Part shown: positions 21,230 to 32,238 of the stretch, piece by piece | Layout of the letters: the number at the start of each line of letters is the position of its first letter | How positions within the stretch are numbered: position 1 is the stretch's first letter | From: Coptis chinensis | Taxonomy: Eukaryota; Streptophyta; Magnoliopsida; Ranunculales; Ranunculaceae | Direction of reading: 5' to 3' | Length of the DNA stretch: 64,000 nucleotides | Assembly (NCBI GenBank): GCA_015680905.1 | Contig: CM027381.1 | Coordinates: forward strand, 91,227,501-91,291,500 | Position numbers and translations under genes: made by a program | Notes under the pieces: generated by a model | Databases searched by the model: none | The model's input: the letters and a program-made list of their open reading frames with translations, nothing else | What the model was told of the DNA's origin: nothing

Positions 21230-23268
21230 ATGCAAATTAAATGCGAGTCCAAGTCATATTGCAGCTTATCTTTGCAATATGACTCCTCGTGTCATTTACT
21301 CGATCATACTATAGACCAACTTAATAGCATCCTAGATAGTAAAACAACAACCCCAAGTCCAGATGATACCCAAACATGGCTAAGCACTGCGATCACCCAT
21401 CAAACTACATGTTTAGATGGTCTTCAAACTCACAAGTTTTTTAAAGAAAAAGAACTTATTCACGCTACTTTACAAAGCAATATTCAACATGTTAGTAACT
21501 CACTAGTCATACACAAATCAATAGTTTCAGTGAAGGCGTTGAAAGTCGATCTTGCAGGCGGAGACTCTTGTCGGATGATTTTCCGACTTGGGTATCAACC
21601 AGGAGAGCGAAAGCTTCTAGAATCTTCTATTAAGGAGATTGAGGTCAATCTTTGTGTAGTTGCTATGGATGGAACAGGTACACATAGGACCATTAGTGAA
21701 GCACTTGCATTTGCTTCTTTTTTGGTAGGGCGGTGGCGAGAACAATAATTCACGTAGCTGGCTTTGGGACTTATAATGAAAACAATATTATGGTTTTACG
21801 CCAAGCGAGTAACGTAATGTTGGTTGGAGATGGAAAGGGCATAACAATTATTACAGGTTCTAAAAGTCTTTGGTGGTGGTTCCACTACCGCCCGATCTGC
21901 ATCTTTTGGTAAGGAACTAGTACATAAAACTTTATCTAGCTCTTGAAAACTCTAAAGCAAATTTCATGGTGATATAACTTTAGGCTATTCTTTATTGACA
22001 TCACATAATTTTATGTGACAAGTTAATATTTTGAAGACTAGCTAATCCTATCTTATCAATGAAAGAATCTATCTAAGACATCGAATTAGCTGGTCTTAAC
22101 TTATTCAATGGTATTTTTTAAACAAACCACACATCCATGTCAGTGACATCTGTTTAAAATAACCATTGAATAAGTTAAAGTTAAAGGTATGAATGTACAT
22201 CCGTACATAAATATATCTTTAATTACCAAAAAAAAATAAACATATAGTATATGTGAACGTTTCATTATAGGCATCCCATTCGATCTATAAGTAACATCAA
22301 GACCGAACCAGATCATCTAACGTTTGACTTTCTTACATAAGGTCGTACAGGTCATACAAACACATGCTTGTATAATACGCAATAATTCTTTTATTTTTAT
22401 TTGTAAATTTTTTTCTTTCAATCTCTTCTGCAATGGCATGCTCGGAGCTCAAAAGGAGATGTTGTTTGCCCAATACCTACACCAAACTTTCTCTTAAACG
22501 GACGGTCCATCGGAAACTTATATAGTGTATTTGATTATTAGCTTATATAGTGTCGTTCGTTAAACAAATTAATAAGACTGTAAACTAAAAGGTTTTGAGA
22601 CTACACTGTGTAAGCTTATGAAGATATTATATAAGTTTTCGACGAACATGTCCATTTAAGAGAAAGCTTGATACCTACACTATAATATAAACACATATTA
22701 CAATATAAAGATTCTCAAATACTAGAACTACTATATTTTTTTTTATGTCAGCTGACTAAGGAATGAGCAGCATTTTTGTTGCCCATCCCACATGACATGA
22801 TATGAATGGGCTTATAACTAATAAACACCAAAATTCAACAGTATCCAATTATAATATGGATTCATAGGCGGACAGTGGATTGAACTCACAAGTTAGATAA
22901 AGTACCATATCATAAAGGAGAAAAGCGGGCTGTTAAAACCGGTCGCTCTTCTATATGATCAAATATACATGTTTACTGTATTTGTTTTTACAATATTGTT
23001 TTGGTTTAGTATTAATTTTCCACATTGTTAACTAGCTTATTGTGTATATGTTCTACTTAGGTCTTTGGCGGTGATGGCTTTATTGCTCGAGACATATCCT
23101 TTGTCAATCTTGCCGGTCCATCTAAGGGTCAGCGATCGCTCTTGTAGTCACTTCGCAGATAAATCTGTGTTTTATCGATGTTCCATTATTGGTTACCAAG
23201 ACACTTTGTACACCCTCTCGAATCGACAATTTTACAGAGAGACTGATATCTATGGAACTAAAACCTAG
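21230..23268 (+). pseudogene. Pectinesterase with inhibitor (PMEI) pro-region, pseudogene
   Basis: The first part (21230-21748) encodes a PMEI-like helical segment: SSCHLLDHTIDQLNSILDS, DDTQTWLSTAITHQTTCLDG. It is followed by the mature-enzyme start VVAMDGTGTHRTISEAL. In a shifted frame IIHVAGFGTYNENN and NVMLVGDGKGITIITGSKS continue to about 21890. After a likely intron the second exon (about 23062-23268) reads [20 protein letters not shown], then in another frame [20 protein letters not shown] and [14 protein letters not shown]. The GYQDTL motif is the classic plant pectinesterase active-site region; the family de-esterifies cell-wall pectin. Frameshifts, a TAG at the QAV position and loss of the C-terminal third show it is dead. 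No secretion signal is preserved at the start. Confidence 0.88.
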
Positions 23269-24190
23269 TACACTTTAGTTCACACAATCGACACTTAGTA
23301 CACTTTGTACCCTTAAAAAAAAATATTTTGTTGTTCACTTTCAATGCATTGATTCTCTTTTTCAGTTTCTCTCGAAGAAAATATATAGGAAATTCGAGCT
23401 CATTTTCTCATACTATATAAAGATGAACAAGACAAACATCACATTCCCATAACTCATCAAATTAAAATTAAGAAGAACTAACCTGAATTAATTAAAACAT
23501 CACATTCCCATAAGGAGAGACTTGCTGGTCGGGGTGTTCGACGATCGTGGTTTCTGTAGGCGAGCAGCTGGAGCCAAAAAACGTGAGCTCCCCTTTCCGC
23601 TTCTTTCTTCTTTCTGCAGCCACTCAAAGTAAAGCAAGCACCCTTTCTACAAACCTTTCGGGTTCAATTTTGCTATTGTTTATGGAACTGAACTGTTTCA
23701 ATTGGATTGTTTATGGATTGTTTCAATTGGATCGTCGAAGGTTCAATTGGATTGTTTCAATTTCGCGATTGGATTGCTTCAATTCGGATTTTGGATTTTT
23801 TTGGTTAGGTTTCGCGATAATTGGTCGAAGGGTTTTGGCGAGAGAGATGACCGAAGGAATAGGTTTTTCCGGTTTGCGATTTTTGGTGGGGTGTCTTTGG
23901 GATTTCTTGTTTGGACTTTGTTGTTTGGGCTGGGCTGGAGGCTGCCCGATCTAATTTCAGTGGCGCCCAATACAGCACCCTTATATAATTGGTGACCAAC
24001 TGACCATCCTTTTACATGCGTCATACGTGGTAGGGGTTTCATCATCTTGAGTCAATGCGGACATGCCCCATGTTTTAACTTGTAAGGTCAGGTTGCCGAA
24101 AATGAAAAATGTGCAAGTTTGCCACTTCGCATTAGCGACGATTGGGCCTGTTTCCAGCGTAACATTTAAAATGGGTTACTCACTTACTTG
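23269..24190. other. Non-coding region with TTCAATTGGATTG repeats
   Basis: A TATA-like ACTATATAAAG occurs at 23413. ACATCACATTCCCATA occurs twice (about 23437 and 23499). From 23697 to 23790 the motif TTCAATTGGATTG(T/C)TT recurs imperfectly, resembling a plant leader sequence. No protein is recognised in the open frames here. Confidence 0.45.
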
Positions 24191-24334
24191 TCATCTCTTT
24201 ACGATGCCGATGCCTCAACAGTGACTAGTGATTATTATTCATCTCTTTACGATGCCGATGCCTCAACAGTGACTAGTGATTATTATTCATCTCTTTACGA
24301 TGCCGATGCCTCAACAGTGACTAGTGATTATTAT
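24191..24334. repeat. 48-bp tandem repeat x 3, in frame
   Basis: Three identical or nearly identical 48-bp units start TCATCTCTTTACGATGCCGA at 24191, 24239 and 24287. Because 48 is divisible by 3, an open plus-strand frame encodes three copies of SSLYDADASTVTSDYY. No start context, intron or family supports a gene, so it is listed as a repeat. Confidence 0.92.
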
Positions 24335-24346
24335 ATTAAAAAAAAA

Positions 24347-24488
24347 GGTTTTACTAATATTATTCCTGGATGAATAAATTAGAATTTTTCTAGATGGGAA
24401 ATTAGGGTCTCCCTCCAAATACACAAAAAAAAAACACATTTAATCTGAATTGACCCGGATTATGTAGTGGGGTTAATACTGGTTAACC
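24347..24488. mobile_element. MITE, family copy 3
   Basis: The left end GGTTTTACTAATATTATTCC, continuing GATGAATAAATTAGAA, and the right end GGGGTTAATACTGGTTAACC match the termini of the MITEs at 1250 and 39779. It lies in poly-A (about 9 A on the left, over 20 A on the right), so the target duplication cannot be read, although AAAAAAAAA on both sides is compatible with 9 bp. Confidence 0.6.
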
Positions 24489-27400
24489 AAAAAAAAAAAA
24501 AAAAAAAAAAAGAAATACAGTGATCAGTGATGGACCAGAAATTTTCTGGAGGGTATATTCAACCTATTCGAATAGTGAAAAATCCGCCTTCGTGTTTACG
24601 AACAGATCAATATAGGTTAAATATTTTTCAAAATATTGAAGCGTTTAGAAGCTTATCTTTATATATATATATTATAACTCTCCCCTCTTTAATTGAGGAA
24701 GCCTAGCTAGAGTGTCCACGTGTACAGGCTAATTACGATAAATTAGGAGAAAAAAAAAACTGTGGATAGAAAATAAAAATAAAAACGAACTGGCGAGAAA
24801 ACCCACCGTACCTCTTCCTTCCCAAAATCCTTCGTCTTTCTTCCTCTCCCATCCCCATCCCATGGGATTACTAGAAATCAGGAGACTAAATAGGAAATCA
24901 GCCTTTCACAAAACACTAAATTCTCAAGTCAAGTCCTGTCACCAAGGTGGAGGGAAGAGACCCCTAACTTTGTTTTGGCATCATTTGATTCAAACTTATC
25001 CTGTCAAAAGTACAATAACATCCGTATTATTCCTTTACCGAAATGATTCCTGTTATGTGTCATGTTGTCTGCCGATTTGAGGAATGATTCCTGTTTGCTT
25101 GACAGATTTGAGGTTGGTTCTTTCTTCCCCTTTTCATTATCCTCAGAAATCTTCAAAGGTCTTCTCTAATAATCTGGCATTACTGAAGCTTTGTTGTCAG
25201 TGCAACAAGAAGCCTTCTTTGTGTCACTGGGGAAGCTTATCCTGAACACTAGGGCACTGGGGCAGCTTTGGTGGAAATTGTTGCAGGGTTGTTTGGCTTT
25301 AAAAGGAAATCACGAAGTCATCAGTTCCAACACCATTGTCGAATGAGATTATTTTTGGGCCACTTCATGAGAAGTATATGACTTGCTTGATGCAGCCTCT
25401 CATTATCCGGACATGATTTGGCGTGGATATGTTCTCCTCACTATATGGATTATCTCCACACAAGATCAGATTCATCCAAAATATATAGCATAACCAAGGA
25501 TACTCCACTTTAAGGTGAAAATGAGTGACCCTGAATTCTCCAATTGGTACTTAACCTCCGGTGGGTGTAGACATTGCAGATTGTGTGTGTAGACATTGTA
25601 GATCATTCCATAAACAATCAACCAAAACCAAAATTTCAAATTGTGCCGATGATCCTGAATTGTTTGTGTCCCTCCATTGTAATTATGTTATGATTGGATA
25701 ATGGATTTATGTGTTAATGCTATCGCTCAATTTTGTCACAGTGGAGTAATTGGTTTCATGCTTTGCTCTGGAAGGGGCGGTGATTGATTTCAAAGCGCCC
25801 GGTGAACCCACTAGATGAGAATGAGGACCATAGCAAAGCAAAGGGACCCTTGAAGTTCTACAACCCAGAGGTAGATTTCCCTTATTTGGTTCTTTGGATT
25901 AGTATATGAGTTTATATTTTCTCATCTGTTATGTTCTTAATCCCGTCTAGATACATTCACGGTTTGCATTACGTTTGCCATCGTTCATGAAGGTGATCAA
26001 CAATCAGAGTATGTAATAAAGCTTCCAATAGCATTAAGAAGCAGGATTAGCTGTTGAAACTCACTCAACACATTTCAAATAGTAAATAAGTTGAGGTTAT
26101 AGTTGGTTCCTGTTAGCGTAGGTTGAATGGGAAGAGAGATGAAGATCAATTGTCAATTGGAACTTGGACAGGTTTTGTACCATCTGATCAGTGTTACATT
26201 GTTATAACAATGGTATTCAGTTTGTGGTACCCTCAAAACTCAAAAATATTTGTTAAAGAAATCCTTCTCTATATTCTCTTTGAAATCCAAACTTATTTCT
26301 AGCAATCCCCGTCGGTATGGTTTGTATGGTTTTCGAAGTTACATCAATCGTTTATAGATTTTTTCAATTATGATTTGAAATTGGATTAGGCCATTGTGGG
26401 AAGGTACTAACAAGATTAACGATTTGTAAGCAACTGAGCAATAATAATTCTCTTCATTGATAATATCCATCTTTAGCTTTGTGAGGAAAGTTGGGAGTCT
26501 TTGTTAATTGTAGTAAACTTAGAAAGATGTAACTATTTCTTTATCTTTAAGTTTGTGTGACCCTTCATTTGTCTCACATTGACTTCTGTTCTTTCACACA
26601 TTTTTACCTCTGGCACATTGGTTATACTATTTAGATCATTCATTTTCATCTTTGTACACAGCGTGTTCTCTGGTTTGTTATATGTTTTTCAGAATATCAT
26701 GTATCTATGTCCAAACTTTTTATTGCTGATGTCTACAATGGGTTCAGACTTTACGTGATAGGGGATGTTGTAGAAGATTTGAAAGCCTTAATAGTTTTTT
26801 CGTTACTTTTGCCCAACAAGTGAATGAATGGGGCAAGTGCTTATCATGGACATACACTCTTTCTGTTTACAGGTATTTTAATATTTATACCCATTTGGCT
26901 GCTTTCATTGTCACAAAATCCTTCATATAAACCTACACAATAAAGCTAGAACATGTAAATTATGCACTATATTCCATGTAATATAAGTCTGACTTATAAA
27001 AGTTGGAGTGGAAATATATTATAATACAATTATGAAACGCAACCCGTTCATAGGTTGTTCCACATGACATAGATGGCTATTGGTTTTATAAATCACAATT
27101 TATATTGTGTTTTTTCATTAACTATAATTTCTCTTATCTGTAGACCAAGTTAAAATTTACTTGCGTCAAGATTGATGGTTGTGACTAACAAGAAAGTTGG
27201 ACCATTTGACGAAACTTCCAATCTTCTCCCCATGCTCCAGTTTCTTTCTGTAGAAGAGGATTGTTTATCATGTGTTTGTTAGCATAGGAAATGAAACTTG
27301 CTTCATCAAATCAATAACTTCTTTTTCAATGTGTTTAATGTTGTGAGAATGTGTGAAAGTCAACAACTGACAGGGTCTAAAACTCAATGTTGCCTCACCT

Positions 27401-27641
27401 CATGCAAAATCATCTTTAGCTCTTTCGAAAATATGCTAGACCTACAAGATGTATAAACATCTCTTTGTGCATATTTGTATACATCTCTCTTTTAAAAGTG
27501 GAATTTTTAGAATGAATTTATGAATGTTGATCTGACAGAACATTTCATAACAGACATATTACTTTTCCTTCTTATAAGTTTTAGTTTTTCTCTTTATGAT
27601 TTGTTAAAATTATATGTTTTTTGTTTGAATTGTAGGTCTTT
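24489..27641. other. Unassigned stretch with possible exon remnants
   Basis: A CT-rich leader-like stretch (24805-24865) precedes a short Met frame at 24862. At about 25755-25870 a plus-strand segment reads GAVIDFKAPGEPTR and, in another frame, PLDENEDHSKAKGPLKFYNP before a GT, which looks like a captured exon of an unrecognised protein. The rest is AT-rich, intron-like sequence leading to the transposase exon at 27642. Confidence 0.4.
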
Positions 27642-28055
27642 GAGAGTCGTGAAGAACTTATCGGATGGGCTGGGCGAATAGGGAAGGAAACTAGTTCCAT
27701 TATTGTGATCAAGAAATTTGATCATTCTTCAAAGGAAGGACACCCAGGTTGTTCCTTGGTTGTGAAAGGGCTGGGCGTGATGATAAGTGGAAGGTGGGGG
27801 TCATACATATGGGGGTAGGCTAACACCTGAGGAGCAAAAGGTTTTGTTTCAGATGACCTTACGTGGAGTCAAGCCAAAACAGGTTCTTAATGTCATCAAA
27901 GAGCGAGATCCAAATAATTTTTCTAAGTTGCAACACATATACAATGCACGCGCCAGATTAAGAAATGTTGAAAAGAATGGAAGATCACAGATGCGACAAC
28001 TGATGCAATTGATGGATGAGAATGACTACATTGAATGGAATATCTTGCAGAGTTA
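27642..28055 (+). pseudogene. Second MULE transposase fragment (FAR1 type)
   Basis: After a TTGTAG acceptor the exon reads VFESREELIGWAGRIGKETS, then SIIVIKKFD. From 27820 it reads GRLTPEEQKVLFQMTLRGVK, PKQVLNVIKERDPNN, YNARARLRNVEKNGRSQMRQ and DENDYIEWN. These match the N-terminal half of FAR1/MURA-type transposases, but the zinc-domain part between them is shortened. The DDE catalytic region is absent. It directly precedes host-like RTF1 sequence, so it may be the end of a chimaeric MULE. The best-preserved frame begins at Met 27787. Confidence 0.82.
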
Positions 28056-28157
28056 ATAGATGTGGTTGGCTGTTGGTATAAAATTTTACTCCTATGGACA
28101 ATACAGAAGGCAATCAGTTATGTTTACTCATCGGAAACTGTGAAAATAATGTTGCAG

Positions 28158-28885
28158 GAGAAGAAATCTGTGTCGTCGAGGCCATTGAACATTGCAGCTG
28201 AAAAAGAACGCCTGAGGAGAGAAATGGAGGTGGCAGAGAGCAAAGCGGAATAAAGGCGGAAGTGGAGAGGATCCAGGCCGGGCTAAAGGAACTGGAGACA
28301 ATTTTCGAAAGCGAAAAAGGGATTGGACACCAAGGCTGTGAGGTTGGCGGAAATGAACAAGAAAAAGAGGGCGGTGAACTTCAAAATGGCATCTGAAAAG
28401 AAGGCAATTAACACGGGCTTGAAAGAGGGTGAAGAAGGATATGATCCATTCTCTAGGAGATGGATGAGGTCAAGAAACTATTATGTATCAAACACCGCAG
28501 GAGGAGATGAGGCCGCAACTTCGCAAATGGGGACGTTCTTTCTTTGAATCGAGGATTAGGTGTAGGTAGTGGATCAAGTAGTAGCGAGGGGTCACTAGAG
28601 TGGGCTGGCTTGAGAAATGCGACAGATTGGCATCTTTGGAAGTAGTAGCCAATGCAGGAAAATTGGTAGATACAAATGCTCCCTGTTGATCAAGGAACCG
28701 TGTCAAATTCCTTACACGCAGTTTTTCAGCTTGAAATCTCATTTGGATAATTTTGAAGCGATTTGCGGGATTCCACAAGGGATATATGGGAAGAAAGCAA
28801 AGGATAGAGGCCACCATTGGACGAAAGTCCCCAGAGAATGATGGTAAGAGGCACGCGATCCTGCGACGGTTAGTGACGCAGAGGT
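28158..28885 (+). pseudogene. RTF1/VIP5 (Paf1 complex) C-terminal gene fragment
   Basis: Following a TTGCAG acceptor the translation reads EKKSVSSRPLNIAAEKERLR. In shifted frames it continues LDTKAVRLAEMNKKKRAVNF, SEKKAINTGLKEGEEGYDPF and SRRWMRSRNYYVSN, then VVANAGKLVDTNAPVDQGTV, RKQRIEATIGRKSPENDG and KRHAIL. This is the conserved C-terminal part of plant RTF1 (VIP5), downstream of its Plus3 domain. RTF1 is a Paf1-complex subunit acting with RNA polymerase II in transcript elongation and histone modification. At least three frameshifts or stops are present, so it is a relic. The start at an intron acceptor suggests genomic capture, possibly with the transposase fragment just upstream. Confidence 0.85.
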
Positions 28886-29024
28886 CTTCGTGAAGTATGA
28901 TAACAAGGAAGTATTGTATGAGTGACTTCTACTAGCTCAACTAAACATAAATGAATATCGGTTGTGTTCATTTTAGCCAAACAAGTCATAGAAAGTACAT
29001 TTTTTCTCTACAGCCACCATGTTG

Positions 29025-29665
29025 TTATGAGTAATCATACAATGATATGCTCTTATCATCGGACACGCTCACAAGCTGGCCACCCTCCGCCATCGATCAC
29101 TCACGGTGGAATAAATGCCACCCCCATACTTGGTCTTTGTGGCTGCTCATTGTCTGGACAGCAGCTCTCATGCTTAAATCCCAAAGTCGGACGGTCCGGT
29201 CACTTGATCCTGTAGCAAGTGCAGTACCATCTGGGCTCACATCCATGCTTAACACCCAACTCGAATTACCTGACATAGCTCCAACCAAGCTCTTCCCTTC
29301 TGCATCATACATATGTATGTGTGCATCGTCAGAGGCTGAATAGAGCACACGTGGATGAATAGGAGAGTATGCAAGTGACCTAACAGGCATAAAGTGGCCC
29401 TCAAGGTGGTGTAGGAATTTAGCTCGCGCTACGTCAAATACAGAAATTGTGCCATCCATGGACCCACATGCTAAATTTCTCCCATCAAGACTCCATGCGA
29501 TGAGAGGACGAACTTGCTTAACGCCACCCTTATCGAGGGCTTAGATGATTCGAGGACGAGGGACTAACAGAGTCACAATCAATTGCCAAATGGTGGTGTC
29601 CCACAACTTGACTCGATGTACTTCCCCTCCAAAGAATCGCCGAGCAAGTACCTCGAAGGAAATGA
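29025..29665 (-). pseudogene. VIP3/SKI8-like WD40 gene fragment (Paf1 complex)
   Basis: The minus strand reads VKLWDTTIWQLIVTLLVPRP, then after a stop WSLDGRNLACGSMDGTISVF, DVARAKFLHHLEGH, VLYSASDDAHIHMYDAEGKS, GNSSWVLSMDVSPDGTALAT, GSSDRTVRLWDLSMRAAVQT and MSSHKDQVWG. In another frame GGQLVSVSDDKSISLYDYS ends at TAA (29025-29027), a natural C-terminus. WD40 repeats with this wording match plant VIP3, a subunit of the Paf1 and SKI complexes. The N-terminal third is missing; one in-frame stop and two frameshifts break the rest. It lies tail-to-tail with the RTF1 fragment, about 140 bp apart. Confidence 0.85.
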
Positions 29666-31686
29666 AATTGTGGCAATGAGTTCGCAAGAGAGAACTACGA
29701 TAAACATAACGAACATGTTACCTTAGGGGTTTGATTAGCAACGTAGATATTTAATGGGATTCACTATACACAGGTGATAGCAAGAATGCAAATGCAGTTA
29801 ATGGTTAGGTTGATACTTATCATGTAGGTTCCTTTTCTTAGTCACGGGAACAATATATCCATAAAAGCAAGTATAGAAAACAAAGTGACGAACAGTAATG
29901 GTTTAGGAGTTCACAGAGATTGACAGTACTAACATTCATCCAATACTTCACGGGAGCTGTGGGCAACTGCACATACATATTTCAGGATGTCTTTTAATGC
30001 TTAAACGAACAAGGCATGACAACTTAAAGGGACAGACTATGGTTTCTGGATTTCTCAATGTATATGTGACGGGCAACTCTTCCCTAAAGCTAACACATCC
30101 ACAACATCACTACAAACAAAACATGATCACAACTGTTTTCTGTTTCATTTCTTTTCTTTTTTCGACCGGTAAAACATGATCACAACTTCAACGGAATACT
30201 TGTTGTTAAGAACCTAAGTTATTCATCTGGGCATATCGAATTAAAATAATGATATTGTTGTTACTATTAATAATGCAGTTCTTCTTTTTCCAGAGTGACA
30301 AACACGTAGTGGGTGCCATCTTTCTTCAGTCATAATACAAACCGATACTTTATAATTGGTCAGAATTCATCAAAATATTCAGATCATCTTTGCTTTTGCA
30401 TAATATTTATTAGTTATTGCCACAGCATACTTCAGTGAAGCATAAAGAAGACAGCATGCGTATTTAAGTATAATCTCACTAACTTCCACGCAAACTACAA
30501 AAACAACAACATTGAACGTGTAAAAGGAAAGATATTTTTTTAACCAATCAAACTTTACAGCATCAAAGTAAATACAAGGATAGGCCTAGGAGCGAGTTTG
30601 TCTTATTCACATCATGATGAGTTACTCTGTCAAAGTTTCTATGCCAGAATTCTTTACTCACATTAACAAACCTTCTCCTTATACGCTAATGCACTGGGTA
30701 TAGCTAGGAGGAACCAAAAGAAAAAAAAAAAAACTAAATGTCTTCATCACCAGACCCATAGGCTACCCTCTCTAAAGCATCAAACATGGGCTTAGCTCAA
30801 CACAAGAGTTGACAGCATTCTAGGGACAGGTGCCTAAATCCGTTCATTGAATCAGGAAGCTTACCCAAGAACCCAAATAGCCAGAAAACTTCTCGATCCA
30901 ATCAAATAAAAAATTGTACACAACCATATAGTGTGAATACATAATTACTTGACTTTAACAGCCATACTGACATCAATAGAAAAATGTTGTTTGAGTCCTC
31001 AGAAAAATTACCTAAATTCTTGCTACTATATACCTTAATCAAAACTTGGGAGTTGATACACAAGAAACAAAACTGGAAGGTTGAGGCAATGATTCAAGAG
31101 TCAAAAAATATAATTGTTCTTCCCTTAAAAGAAGTCTAGGGGATGGAGATTGCAGATCGAAACTATCCCCATATAGTTCGCCGCTCACTTGGCCTCAAAT
31201 TAACAGCTACTACAAATTTTTAATCAGGGTTCACTCTCCAACTTTGCATTGTACAACAAGGTATGTACGCCTAAATGGTACACTCCCACTTAATGTAAAT
31301 TTCAAGGTCATAGTTCATGGGTATCCGTACATCTTATATATAAAATAGGAAGCATTTGAAAGGAAAATCATATAATTGGTAACAAAACTGAAGCGAGAAA
31401 ATAACCATTAAGGAAACCGACTAAATAAGAGTGTGGAAATGTCAGTACTTTAAGGACTCATAAAAAGGGTTGCATCCATACTTTACTTATCCTCAGTCAT
31501 ATAACAAGTGTTTTTCCACCTTTTGTAAAGAATATCATACACTTCTTTCTTTCTTTCTGAAGCAAGGATGATCACTTTCCCAACCTACTACTACATACCT
31601 ATCCCCGATACCGTTGCTACGTTAACATAATATCGTTTCGGACTTTAAAACAATAAAACATACCCGAAAGGAGTTTTTTTTCTATC
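29666..31686. other. Unassigned AT-rich stretch
   Basis: No convincing gene is visible. Several short segments look exon-like, but none gives a recognisable protein. A poly-A run lies at 30719-30735. Confidence 0.4.
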
Positions 31687-32238
31687 ATGCCAGAAAAACA
31701 GTGCATCAAAGTACCAAAACAAGAAGAAAAACGAGTGGAAGGGAAGAATTTGGATGTAGTAGTGATGGGGACTGAAGAATTTGATGTCAAACCAAGGATT
31801 ACTACTTCTCCACAGCTCAAAATTGTGAGTATACGCATACTTTATATGTATATATGTATGAATTTGCTATTTGTTTTACTGCTTAATTTTAAACTTGGAT
31901 TGGATAACATTGCATGACTTCGTGATTTTGTCGTATTTGTCACAAGCTGAATTGTAATTGTGAATGTGTGATAGAGAGGCAGAGCACAATAATATAGAGT
32001 CAGAGTGACTAAATAGCTAACTTTGATTTACTTTGTTAAATAATTCTCGAACCCTACTGGTTGCTCATAGTATTGTGGTTTCTTATTGTTAATCGTCTGT
32101 TTGTTAATGTAGGAGCAAGTTGGAATGTCGCACCTAGAAGTATCGCCATGTGTGACACCTCAGGCTCAGGGCACAACCTTAAGGCTAGACTCTACGACAA
32201 GGGGGAAAGAGATTGTTGAAAAGCCTTATTACAGCTGA
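31687..32238 (+). CDS. Possible small two-exon gene, unknown function
   Basis: A Met at 31687 opens a 46-codon exon ending at 31824 before GTGAGT. An acceptor (TGTAG) at 32112 leads to a second exon in the same phase, 32113-32238, that ends at TGA. The joined frame would be 87 residues, Lys/Glu/Val-rich at first (KQCIKVPKQEEKRVEGK-like) and Thr/Ser-rich later (VSPCVTPQAQGTTLRLD). No domain, signal or membrane segment is recognised. The in-phase GT-AG join with a stop supports a real exon pair. It could equally be the 3' end of a larger captured gene whose upstream exons are lost. Confidence 0.35.
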
